Position numbers and translations under genes: made by a program
Shown: positions 47,501 through 57,201 of the stretch, piece after piece
Layout: every line of letters starts with the position of its first letter
Numbering within the stretch: the stretch's first letter is position 1
The notes under the pieces: model-generated
Database searches by the model: none
Seen by the model: only the letters and a program-made list of their open reading frames with translations
What the model was told of the DNA's origin: nothing
Source: Talpa occidentalis
Lineage: Eukaryota; Chordata; Mammalia; Eulipotyphla; Talpidae
Assembly: GCF_014898055.3 (NCBI RefSeq)
Contig: NW_023601212.1
Coordinates: 41,466,329-41,530,328, forward strand
Direction: 5' to 3'
Length of the DNA stretch: 64,000 bases

Positions 47501-50500
47501 TTTCTGAGCACCCAATCTTTTCAGGTCCCACGCTAAGCAATCTGCATGGACTATCTGTATGAGTCCTTCCAATCTCCCTTGTTGAGTAGATGGTTTTAAG
47601 ACCTCTGTTTTAAAGTTGGGAAAGCTAAACCCAGACAAGTTAAACAACTTTCTATGTTCACACAGCAAGAAAGTGGAGGACAACTTCAAAACAATAGGGT
47701 CCCAGAAGGAGTTGGGATTCTCCTACTCAGGTTAATAGCACAACCTGAAAGTTGCGTGTATCATTTTCTCTTTATCTCATCGGCTGGAACATAGTCGTGT
47801 GGTCTTGTCTAACTGTAAGGGAGATTGGGAAATGTAGTCTTTATTCTTGACAGCCATGTCCCCAGGTGGTTCTCAAGGGTTCTATTTCCAAAGGAAGAAG
47901 GGAAAAATGGGTATTGGGGAGAATAAACTGTTTTAGCCACAGTTTTTGTTGTAAAACAATACAACACAGAGCAGAGCTCTCATTGCAACCATTCATGCAT
48001 TTCAAAGCAATGTTGAAATGCAGACTCTGGAATCTGACAGCCTGGGTACAAATCTCAGCTCCAAATTCACTACTTCTATGAGCCTGGGAAATTCACTTCT
48101 CTTCTCTGGAACTCAGTTTCCTTGTCTGTAAAATGGAGACAATAATAGACTGCACCACCTTCTGCTATACCTGACACATAGATTGACCAACTGGTTGTCT
48201 CTTTTGCCTGTGATGGACCCGTTTTTAAGACTGAAAACCCTGTGTCAGTGTAACCCCCTCCCTTGGTCCCAGACAAAGTAGGACAGTTTGTCACCCTGCT
48301 GACGCATAGGCCAAGTGCTCTGAACTCAACCCTCCGTCTCATTGCTCTCCCCTCTCTCTCCCTCAGTTGGAACCAGAAGTAAAGTCCATACCCCTGACTC
48401 CTATTGAGATCCGGGACCTGGAGCTAGCCACTGGCTATGAGGTGTATGGCCGCTGCCGAATGGAGAAAGAAGAGGATCTGTGGGGGGAGGAGAGCCCTGT
48501 TCTGTCCTTCCAGACACTGCCCTCTGGTGAGGATCTCTGGGCTTGCTCCTGTATCCAGGTCTCCCTTCCTGGAAATCTGTCCAATCATGCCCATCCCATT
48601 TGTCCCTCCTTTCTTCATCCTTGCCAGCTCCGAAAGATTTGTGGCTATCAGGGCACCTTTGTGGGACACCTAGCAGACAGGAACCGCTGCTTCTATGGAA
48701 GGTGAGTTGTGAGGACTAGTTCGATAGCTTTGCATTTGCCAGGAGGCCCCAAATGACAGTGTTTCATATAAAACAGAGGTCATTGTTCTGCCTTCTGGAG
48801 GGTGCGCCGAGGCGGACACAGAACTAACCCCTACCAATGTCAGCTGCTTCTGAGGGACTTGAGCTGAGTCATGAGAGTGGGTTTCAGGCAGGGGGAACAG
48901 CAGATGCAAAGGTCTGGAAGTAAGACTGGGTTCTGCTCCACAAAAATACTGCTCAGTGTACTAAGACGCTAGCATCAAAAAGGTGCTATGAACTGACAGA
49001 GGTGCAATGAGTAAACCAAGTCTGTTGAGCACGTACTTGTGCCAGGCATTGCTAGGCCCTCACTCAGGGAATAGGCCACCAGTAGGACTTACACCTTCCT
49101 GGGCCCTACAATCTAATATTTGTTTTACTTATATCAGACACATTTAGAGCTCTTAGTGTATCCCGATCCTAACCCACACACTTACTTATATTTACAAACA
49201 TTACATATGAGAAAAATGAGTCAGAGAGGTTGCCCCAAACCACACAAGAGCTAAGATTCACTGGCTTTTAAATGGCAATTCGTAGCCCCAGTGTCTCTAG
49301 TTCATGACACATACTCTATAATGCCCTTTTACTACACTGAAGTACAGTAAAATAACTCATGAATACACATCTATGTGTTACAATGTCATAGCTGTAACAT
49401 TCTGTAGAAAATAATGGGGGGGGGGGCCATGGTGGTGCAAGGGGTTAAGCACCACACTATGAAGCAATCACAGCCTCTGCAGCATAAGTTTGATCCCCAG
49501 CCCACCAGGGAGCAACCCACATGGTGAAGCAGACCTCTCCTGTCTCACCCGCTGCTCCCCTCAGCAGTGTGTTTCAGTCAATCTGCCTGTTCTATTCCCC
49601 ACTCTGTCTCTGGTGAGTCCTCTCACCCCTCACATCTCTGGCCTGTACCCCAGCTCTTGTATACATAAATAAATAATTTTTTTTTTAAAAAAGAAAGAAA
49701 ATAATGGGGGGAATAAGTTACTACCTAATAGCAAAAGATTCAAAAAGACTCAAGCTCATCAGTATGATGTGAGTACTAAATCCATATGTCCCTACATGGC
49801 TTCCAAATATATAAACGAAAAATGGACAGAACTACTAGAAATACACAAACCCTTGGACTTCCCTGGTGGCGCAAGGGGTTAAGACATAACCTATGAAGCT
49901 ATCCCGCAGCCACTGCAGTACAAGTTTGAATGACCGATCTACCAGGGAGCTACCCACATTGTGCAGCAGACCTCTCCTGACTAACCTGCTGCACCCCTCA
50001 GCAGTGTATTTCAATCGACCTGCTGTTCTGTTCCCCACTCTGTGTCTGGTGGATCCTCTCACCACCACCCCTCACCCTACACCTCTAGCCTATATCCCAG
50101 TTCTTGTATGCATAAATAAATTTAAAAAATCTTTTTTTTTTTTAAAGGAAATACACAAACCTTTAACCATTGTGGAGGTTTTTAAGATACCCCTTTCAGT
50201 CATTTCCTATCAAACAGATGGTAAACAAATCAAGATCTGAAGGACACAATCATATGATTAACAAACAACCTAAGGAACTCACATAGGAAACAACAGAACG
50301 TGCATTCTTTGCATACATATGAGAACATTTACCAAAACCAACCATGTAAAGCCAGTCCATAGAGCCAGTTTCCAGAGACTTTCAAAGGGAATATTGAAAA
50401 ATTATCTGAGTAGTACATAGATTGTGCTGGGAACTGAGGATAAAGACAGCCTAGAAAGTTCTATGTTAGAATATTAAAAAAATTCGGTGAAGGGGGTGGG

Positions 50501-53500
50501 GGGCGGGAGGGGAAGGATTGGGGTCAGAATGGGGCGTTTGCAATTGTATGGGGGAATATAAAAATAAAATTTAATATTAAAAAAAAAATAAAATAAAAAT
50601 GTCAACAAATGACAAAAAAAAAAAAAAAAATTCGGTGAATATTAAAAACCAAGCTCCTTTTATGTATTTATACATTAAAAAAATTTTGGTTCTAGGATCA
50701 TTTAAAATGATTAGACAGGTTTGTCAAGTACACAAGTTTCCAGTGTGGGTAACAATCAAAAGTCACAGGATGGGGGGCCTCCCTGGTGGCACAAAGGGTT
50801 AAGTCTTAGCACTATGAATTTATTGGCAGCCACTGCAGCATGAGTTTGATCCCCAGCCAGGGAGCAGACCCACATAGCACAGCAGACCTCTCCTGTCTCA
50901 CCCAGTGCTCCCCTCAGCAGTGTATTTTATAGATCCACCTGTTATGCTCCCTACTCTGTTTCTGATGAGTCCTCTCACCCCCTGCACCTCTGGCCTACAC
51001 CCTGGTTCTTGTATGCATAAATAAATAAAAATAAATCTTAAAAAAAAAGTCATGGGAGATGGAATAAGTTTTCGTTTCTAGCACAAAATAGCATCTCTGG
51101 CTCTTGTCCTTCAAATAGCAATTATAGCAGCAACAAAAAATTCCCATGCACTTCCCCAGAGCCCCCCTGGAGGGTCCCATCCTCTAGCCACTCCTCTGTA
51201 CAACAGTTAAAATATTTTAGTCCCTAAGAACTGCACAGGACACAGACTAGGTTGAGGCCAATGAGCCAAGTTTGTACAAGAGCAGCGTCAGATCCTGTTT
51301 TTACTTAAAGTTTTAATGTTTTGTTTTGTTACAGTTTTGTCATTAATTTTGATTTGTTAAAATATCATTTATCTTAATTACTGGATTAAACAAAGTGAGT
51401 GGTTCACTCGCTGCACCCTAACGTGGTCCCAGAACTGTATTCTATTCCCATCTCTGCCACTGAGCCCCTCTAAGACTCAGTTTCCTCATCTGTAAAACCA
51501 AGCCACCAACAAAAGTATTTCAAGAACGGAATAGTCGGATGACCTCACTAAGATGCCTGATGAGTGGGAGATAATAACCTCTGCCCTCCTTTCCTTCATC
51601 CCTCAGGCTCCTGGGTCCTGCATGCAGGTGAGCTACACAGTTTGGTTCCAACTTGAAAATGAGAAGCTGAGCCTAGAGGGGATCCCTTGCTGCAACTCCT
51701 CCATCCCCACCCAGGCCAAATGGGCCTGGGTGTCCGCCATCAATGCCACCAGCTGGGAGCCCGTCACCAACCTCTCTTTGGCCTGCTTGGGTAAGAGATG
51801 TGGCCATCCTCTGCAGAGTGCCCTTCAGGGCGGGACCGGACTTCCTGAGTGGACAGTTGAGACTTTTTTTTCCCTGTCTTCTAGCTCCAGAATCTGCCCC
51901 CCGTGAGGTGTCTGTCAACAGCATGCCTGGGAGCACAGAGCTGCTGGTGACTTGGCAACAGGGACCTGGGGAGCCACGGGAGCATGTGGTGGACTGGGTT
52001 CTGGATGGGGATGCCCTGGAGGACTTCAACTGGATCCGGCTTCCCCCAGGGAACCTCAGTGTTCTGTTGCCAGGTGAGGCACTGGGATACTTGGGTTCCT
52101 ATTCCACGTGTTGGGTGGACTAGCAGGAGACAGTGTTATCGGTAGAGTATCATGCAAGAAAGTAGTCAGTGATCATTCGCTATGTGTCAGGCTGTGTTCT
52201 TGACACTGTACACAGCAATAACAGCTTATGTCTAGCAACATTTACCATAAGCTTCATTCAAACTTCTTTATAAAGAAGGTTGTCTGCTATTATCATGCTC
52301 AGTTTATAGCTGACGAACCAGGGAGGCTAAGCCACTTGCCCAGGACTATCCATCAAGTATGCAATAAAACAGGATTTGATCTACATGGTCAGGTTCCTGA
52401 AGCCAAATCTAGCGCCCTCACACCATCCTCTCTCTCAGCAATGTCCTGGCCTCATGGAGCCAGCATTCTTATGGAGCAGGCAGCCAGTGAAACAAAAAAC
52501 AAGTGCGCCTGTAATGTAGTTGGGCTAAAACCAAGCTGGGTAAGAGGGAGAGGGAGACTAGCTACTTTAGAAAGAAAGGCTAGAATGGGCTTCTCTGGAA
52601 CTGTGAAATCTGAGCTTAAAGACCTGAAGAAGGTGGTGATATCAAGTGGGAACCGAAAGTGCAAAGGCCCTGAGTAGGAATGTGATTGATGGGTTAGGGG
52701 TACAGTGTGGCTGGAGTTGAATGAGGCAAGAGTGGGAGGAAGTGTGGGAGGCAGGCCTCTGGGCAGATCATTTGAGGCTCTGACTGAGGTGGGATCCATA
52801 GCAGAGGAGACTTGAGATTCTGAGCAGACTTGACATGACTCAGGTGCTCACAGGCGCCCTCTTGCTGCTGTGGAGGGGGACAGACTGTGCATGGGGGTGG
52901 TGAGGGCTAAAGCTTAGATACTGGGTTGGGGACTAGGAGAGAAGAGGAGCAGTGAGGTTCTGGTGGGGGAGTCTGTCCTTGGTGTAAAGGGCTTGGGAGA
53001 TCATGAGGTATTGCTTTAGAAATTTAGGCAGATTCTTGAGGGCCATAAATAAATATGAACAAAAGAGGAGCCCCAATTCTGGAAAATTCCCAGATGGGGA
53101 AAGGCTTTACAGCAGCAGATTATGAGGTAGAACTTCCAGAGCCTTCACCCACCACAATGAGTCTATCAGGGCTCCACTCATACACTGTGCTTGGCCACTT
53201 CCCAGTCTTGTCAATTGGCTTTTTCTGGTACCTGAAGCATTTTAATGGCTTGGACAGCAGACTGGGAGTTCCAGAGACTTAAGGCCCCTCTGAAGCAGCT
53301 CTCCAAGAAAATGACTAATAGGGCTTGTTGGACAAATACCCCAGCCCCCTCCTCCGGGTGGAGGGGCTTTCAGGCCTATGCTCTCTTGCCGAATCCCCAG
53401 AGGTTTTCAGTGGAACTGTACCCTGGTTGCCCAGTCAGCTACACTTTCCTGTCTTAGTAGTTTCTGGGGTTACCTACCGGAAATATTACTTTTACTTGAA

Positions 53501-56370
53501 TCTATCTGAGTGTGTCCTTCTGGAAACCCAAATGATGAGCCCTACTAAAGAAATGAATGAGGGGGGAAGAGGAGCATATTCTTTTTTTTTTTTAATATTT
53601 ATTTATTTATGCATACAAGAACTGGGGTACAGGCCAGAAGTGTGGGGGGTGAGAGGATTCACCAGAGACAGAGTGGGAAACAGAGCAGGCAGACTGACTG
53701 AAATACATTGCTGAGAGGAGCAGCGGGCGAGTCAGGAGAGGTCTGCTGCACCATGTGGGTAACTCCCTGGCCGGGGATCGAACTCATGTTGAAGTGGCTG
53801 CAGACAGCTTCACATGTTGTCTCTTAACCCCTTGCGCCACCAGGGAGGCCCAGGAGGAACAAATTCTAACTGATCTTTGCTCCTCCCCCACCCAGGGAAT
53901 TTCCGAGAAGGGGTCCCCTATAGAATCACGGTGACGGCCATTTCTCCTTGGGGCTTGGCTCCTGCACCCTCCATCTGGAAATTCAGAGAGGAACTAGGTA
54001 AGAGTTGGGATTGAAGGATGGAGAGTCCCCAAACCCCAGCAGGCCATGACCAACTGACTTTCCCTTCAGCACCCTTAGCAGGGCCAAAGCTGCAGCGACT
54101 CCATGATGCCCCCTCTGGGAACCCCACCATAGCATGGGAAGAGGTCCCAAGGCACCAACTGCGGGGACATCTTACCCACTATACCTTGTGTGCACAGAGC
54201 GGAACCAGGCCTTCTGCCTGCAAGAATGGTGAGTTTCCCTGCCTCTTTGCCCCTGCTCCAGCCTCACAAGTCACCCATCAGTTTACCCTGCCCCTTATCC
54301 CAAGGATGACCTTTTCGATCCCTCTCAGCCCTTAGAACACATGATTTCGTCAGTTCTCTGGCGTGCAGTAACCTGAACGGCTATTAATGTTAATGGACTA
54401 TCATTTGACCATTAAAAATGAAGACTCCAGTCTATGTGTATTGACATTGAAAATTTTATAAATTTTATAAAATGTCAAATTTTATAAATTTTATAAAATG
54501 TCAAATTTTATAAAGTGAAAAGATTACAAATCTCCATTTTAATTTTTTAAAATATCTATTTATTTATGCATACAAGAACTGGGGTACAGGCCAGAGGGGC
54601 TGGGGGTGAGATGATTCACCAGAGACAGAGGAGGGAGCAGAACAGGTGGATCTACTGAAATAATCTGCTGAGGGGAGCAGTAGGCAAGACAGGAGAGGTC
54701 TGCTGCTGCGCCATGTGGGTTAGCTCCCCGACCAGAGATTGAACTCGTGCTGCAGAGGCTGCCAGTAGCTTCATCGTGCTGAGACTTAACAGGCCCTTGA
54801 GTTCTTTTTTATATTTGAGGCACTGATCCAGTGCTGGAAATATGGCCTTACTGGAATCTTCTAATGGGGGCACATGCAGGCATGGACAGAAAACACTCTC
54901 CAGGCAGTGTGCTGCATTCTGGGTAGAGAATGAAGTGGAGAGGATGGGTGGTAAAGGAGGTACAATTTTAAGTGTGTGTGTGTGGGGGGGGGGGTTATTG
55001 TTAGGGAAGCCCTCCCTGAGGAGGTGACATTTGAGAAAGGGCTGAAGGAGGTGAAGGAGTCTTGTGACTATCTGGGGGAGAGTAATGCAGAGAGAAAACA
55101 TGCAAAGGCCCTGAGGTAGCACCTGACTGTCTCAACAACCTCTCTGGATCTGTCCTTCAGTGAGTGGCAGTGCCCAGAACATCACCCTGCCTAATCTCCC
55201 AGCGGGTCACTATGAGCTGTGGATGACGGCGTCCACCATTGCAGGACAGGGTCCACCTGGTCCCAGCCTCTCGTTTCACCTTCCAGGTAGGGCAGGGTGC
55301 GATGGCACCACAAAAGAGGGGCCTGCTCCTTTGAAGGGTATATGGAATCATTAAGTCGGACTTAAATGCGTGGACAACCTTTTGACTTGGGGTGGTGGTT
55401 ACTGATGATGCCTCGGGGGTCTTTTGATTCTCTAAATACTGCTGTGTATTAACTAGTATTGTGTGTCTAACTCTTCATCCATTGCTGACATGGACCTAGC
55501 GTTGATAACTGCTCTATCACAGGTGCCCTTCTCACCCTAAGATTTCCCCAGTCCTTGTTTCCTCCTACTCCCTTCACTCAAGCCCAGTCCCACTCATGAG
55601 CATGACTCCTCCCCCACAGATAACACCCAGAGGTGGAGCGTTCTGCCAGGTGTCCTTGTCCTGTGGGGCTCGCTCCTGATGGGCTGTGGCGTGGGCCTAG
55701 TCATCTTCCAAAGGTGAGGCTATCGGACACATACATGGGTTTCTGCCCAGGCAGGGAGGGCAGCTGAAATTAATTAGCTGAGCTTCGAGGGGGTGTGGCA
55801 AGGATGCGCCTCTGCTCTGTGATGTCCCTAGATCCTGCATCCTGGGCATGAATGTTCCCCCACCTGGATGCCTTGACCTGACTCTTACCTGCTTGCCAGG
55901 TGCCCCCATCTGAGACACAAGGTACTGCCCCGCTGGGTCTGGGAGAAGGCCCCTGATCCTGCCAATAGCAGTTTCAGCCAGCGCCATGTGGAGGTGAGCA
56001 AAAAGTCTTGCTTTTCGGGGTCTGGGGTGGGCGGGTGGTTTTGGATGCTGGCATAGTGGGTAGTGGGTGGAAGTTGTGGGGGGAGTAGAATCTCAGCCTC
56101 CTTTCTCCCCAGGACGTGCCCCAGGCCCAGCCCCCAGGTGATTTGCCCTTTCTAGAAGTGGAGGAGATGGAGCCGCTACCAGTTAGGGAGCCCCTCCAGG
56201 CCGCTGGCCCTGCTCCCCTTGACTCTGGGTATGAGAAACACTTCCTGCCTACACCTGAGGAGCTGGGCCTTCTGTGCCCCCCCAGTCCTCAGGTTCTAGC
56301 TGATCTGACCCCAGGTCAGGAAAGGGGTGCTCATTTGACAGATGAAGACACCGAGGATCAGAGAGGTTGA
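41540..56370 (+). CDS. IL27RA: IL27RA (WSX-1), interleukin-27 receptor alpha
   Basis: IL27RA is a class I cytokine receptor that pairs with gp130 and signals through JAK/STAT1/STAT3. Fourteen exons: 41540-41639, 42048-42165, 46346-46503, 46591-46748, 48367-48526, 48628-48701, 51607-51790, 51885-52073, 53896-53997, 54070-54228, 55161-55286, 55620-55713, 55900-55993, 56113-56370; all have GT/AG borders and matching phases, giving 657 residues. A signal peptide (1-34) precedes a cytokine-receptor module (about 35-225, LQCYGVG...NCSWE at its start), then fibronectin III repeats, a membrane segment in exon 12 (LPGVLVLWGSLLMGCGVGLV), Box 1 (LPRWVWEKAPDP) and the tyrosine site DSGYEKHFLP. Eight N-X-S/T sequons lie outside the membrane. 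The WSXWS motif reads WGEES (217-221). The protein ends 22 residues beyond the human end (PQVLA) because the stop is out of frame. Confidence 0.96.
42491..42757 (-). mobile_element. tRNA-derived SINE
   Basis: Antisense copy, AAGTTTATGCATGCATGCAA tail and CACCTGGGAGGCCC head. Confidence 0.88.
43035..44125 (-). mobile_element. Old L1 3'-region fragment
   Basis: Resembles the element at 33.3-34.1 kb (ATTCATATAACATAAAATTA; TAATATTCCACTGTATGAAT). Interrupted by a SINE at 43587-43855. Confidence 0.55.
43587..43855 (-). mobile_element. tRNA-derived SINE nested in old L1
   Basis: Antisense copy flanked by CTACCACATTTT at 43575 and 43856. Confidence 0.93.
44144..44405 (-). mobile_element. tRNA-derived SINE
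   Basis: Antisense copy between GTT-rich flanks (GTTGTCGTTGTT / GTTGTTGTTATT). Confidence 0.88.
44431..44680 (-). mobile_element. tRNA-derived SINE
   Basis: Antisense copy only about 25 bp after the previous one. CTACACCT(G/A)TGTT occurs before the pair and after it, suggesting this copy arrived first and the other landed near its tail. Confidence 0.82.
44899..45105. mobile_element. Possible old non-autonomous DNA transposon
   Basis: The start ACAGTCATGTGTTGCTTAAT and the phrase CACCATATGGCCTAGATGTG resemble a common mammalian MER-type DNA transposon. Family and orientation not certain. Confidence 0.4.
45269..45559 (+). mobile_element. tRNA-derived SINE, short 5' truncation
   Basis: Begins at the GGTGGCCTAGGGGTTAAG part, lacking the first few bases; contains a CCA-repeat insertion near 45455. 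Flanks AAAGCCAAAGTCTT / AAAGCCAAAATCTT. Confidence 0.88.
46749..48366. other. IL27RA intron 4
   Basis: Contains one intact young SINE at 46963-47246 and MIR-like fragments near 47330-47480 and 48010-48150. Confidence 0.75.
46963..47246 (+). mobile_element. tRNA-derived SINE, the best-preserved copy
   Basis: Intact GGGCCTCCCCGGTGGCGCAG head, near-consensus B box, TAAATAAATAAA tail. Duplication AGAATTTTTGAGAAACA flanks both sides. Confidence 0.95.
48481..48495 (+). other. IL27RA WSXWS position, reads WGEES
   Basis: Codons TGG GGG GAG GAG AGC encode WGEES at residues 217-221. The human receptor reads WGEWS here as I recall, so the second tryptophan is Glu in this genome. Confidence 0.9.
49417..49694 (+). 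mobile_element. tRNA-derived SINE with G-run head
   Basis: The first bases have become a long G run, then GGTGGTGCAAGGGGTTAAG. AGAAAATAATGGGGGG flanks both ends. Confidence 0.9.
49853..50147 (+). mobile_element. tRNA-derived SINE
   Basis: Head CTTGGACTTCCCTGGTGGCG. AAATACACAAACC flanks both ends. Confidence 0.92.
50492..50623 (+). mobile_element. 5'-truncated L1 with target duplication
   Basis: Only the G-rich 3' UTR end and A-rich tail are present. AAAAAAATTCGGTGAA occurs at both ends (50476 and 50624). It matches, in reverse, the 3' UTR of the inverted L1 at 29.7 kb, so both come from one L1 lineage. Confidence 0.92.
50775..51046 (+). mobile_element. tRNA-derived SINE
   Basis: Sense copy. 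Flanks AAAGTCACAGGATGG / AAAGTCATGGGAGATGG. Confidence 0.9.
52074..53895. other. IL27RA intron 8
   Basis: 1.8 kb with one antisense SINE at 53581-53851. The central part shows no element I recognise. Confidence 0.7.
53581..53851 (-). mobile_element. tRNA-derived SINE
   Basis: Antisense copy ending CACCAGGGAGGCCC, about 45 bp before the exon 9 acceptor. Confidence 0.9.
54229..55619. other. IL27RA introns 10 and 11
   Basis: Non-coding apart from exon 11 (55161-55286). A 29-bp tandem duplication (AATTTTATAAATTTTATAAA-type) lies at 54450-54515, and a SINE follows at 54546. Confidence 0.7.
54546..54795 (-). mobile_element. tRNA-derived SINE, head truncated
   Basis: Antisense copy; the terminal CACCAGGGAGG part is missing. 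Confidence 0.85.
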
Positions 56371-56395
56371 GTACCTTGCCTGACAGCCAGCAAGA
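56302..56395 (+). repeat. MIR-like sequence in the IL27RA last exon
   Basis: TTGACAGATGAAGACACCGA, then GATCAGAGAGGTTGAGTACC, match the familiar MIR pattern TTTACAGATGAGGAAACTGA...CAGAGAGGTTAAGTAACTTG. It supplies most of the 22-residue tail extension and the new stop. Confidence 0.65.
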
Positions 56396-56789
56396 ATGGA
56401 GAACAAAGCACCCCTTATAGAAAAGGATCTGGCCCCAGCAGGGGAATACATGGATAGATGAGGAAACAACATAACATACAGGAAATGCAGAGTGGCAGTT
56501 GCTTCCGTAAATCTATCCTGCTGCTATCAGAGAACTGTAGGTGGACACAATCCCAGTCTCCCTTGCACCTAGGGACAGCCATGCAGTGGGTTTTCACCAA
56601 TGAAATGTGAGCAGAAGTGACATGTGTTAGGTCTGGGTAAGAGTTCTTCTGAATTTTCTTCCCTTTTCCATCAACTGAAACATCAATGTGCCCACGATCC
56701 AGCTTTGGCCATAAGTAAGGGGAGAGTGGGGCAAGAAATGGGAAGGAACTTGAGTCCCCAAGTGACTATAGATCAGAACCACCCAGAGA

Positions 56790-56795
56790 AATAAA
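56790..56795 (+). terminator. IL27RA poly(A) signal
   Basis: AATAAA 420 bp after the IL27RA stop codon. Confidence 0.75.
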
Positions 56796-56977
56796 CATTT
56801 ATGTTTTCATAGATACTCTGGCTTGAGGTGTTTTTGTTGCAGTGGCCATGTCTATACTCACACTGACTCAGAATCTTTGCTTCTAGCAGCAATAGGACCA
56901 TCATTTTCCTATAGGACATGGTGAGGTAGTTGTGTGCCAGCAACACCCATGTCCAAACTGTCAGAGTGCTTTAAGGT

Positions 56978-56983
56978 TTTATT
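56978..56983 (-). terminator. PALM3 poly(A) signal
   Basis: TTTATT on the plus strand is AATAAA on the minus strand, 219 bp after the PALM3 stop. It lies about 185 bp from the IL27RA signal, so the genes end tail to tail. Confidence 0.75.
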
Positions 56984-57201
56984 TTCAAGTATAAAGGCTT
57001 TGTCACAGAAGGGGGCCATAATCACAGGCAGTAGGCAAGGGGTCTGGAAGCCCTGGTGGAGGTGGATATTTGGGCCAGCTGGCTCCCAAGTGCCACAGGT
57101 CAGCTCTGTGGTGCCCTTTTCTGTGCCTGGAACCCTCTGCTGGATGCCAAGAGGCCGAGGTAGCTGTGAGAGGAGCTAGGTATGGGGTGGAGGGCTTGGG
57201 C

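Larger units (their letters stand above)
48702..51606. other. IL27RA intron 6
   Basis: 2.9 kb containing three sense SINEs (49417, 49853 and 50775) and a short recent L1 insertion at 50492-50623. The remainder is unremarkable. Confidence 0.75.
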
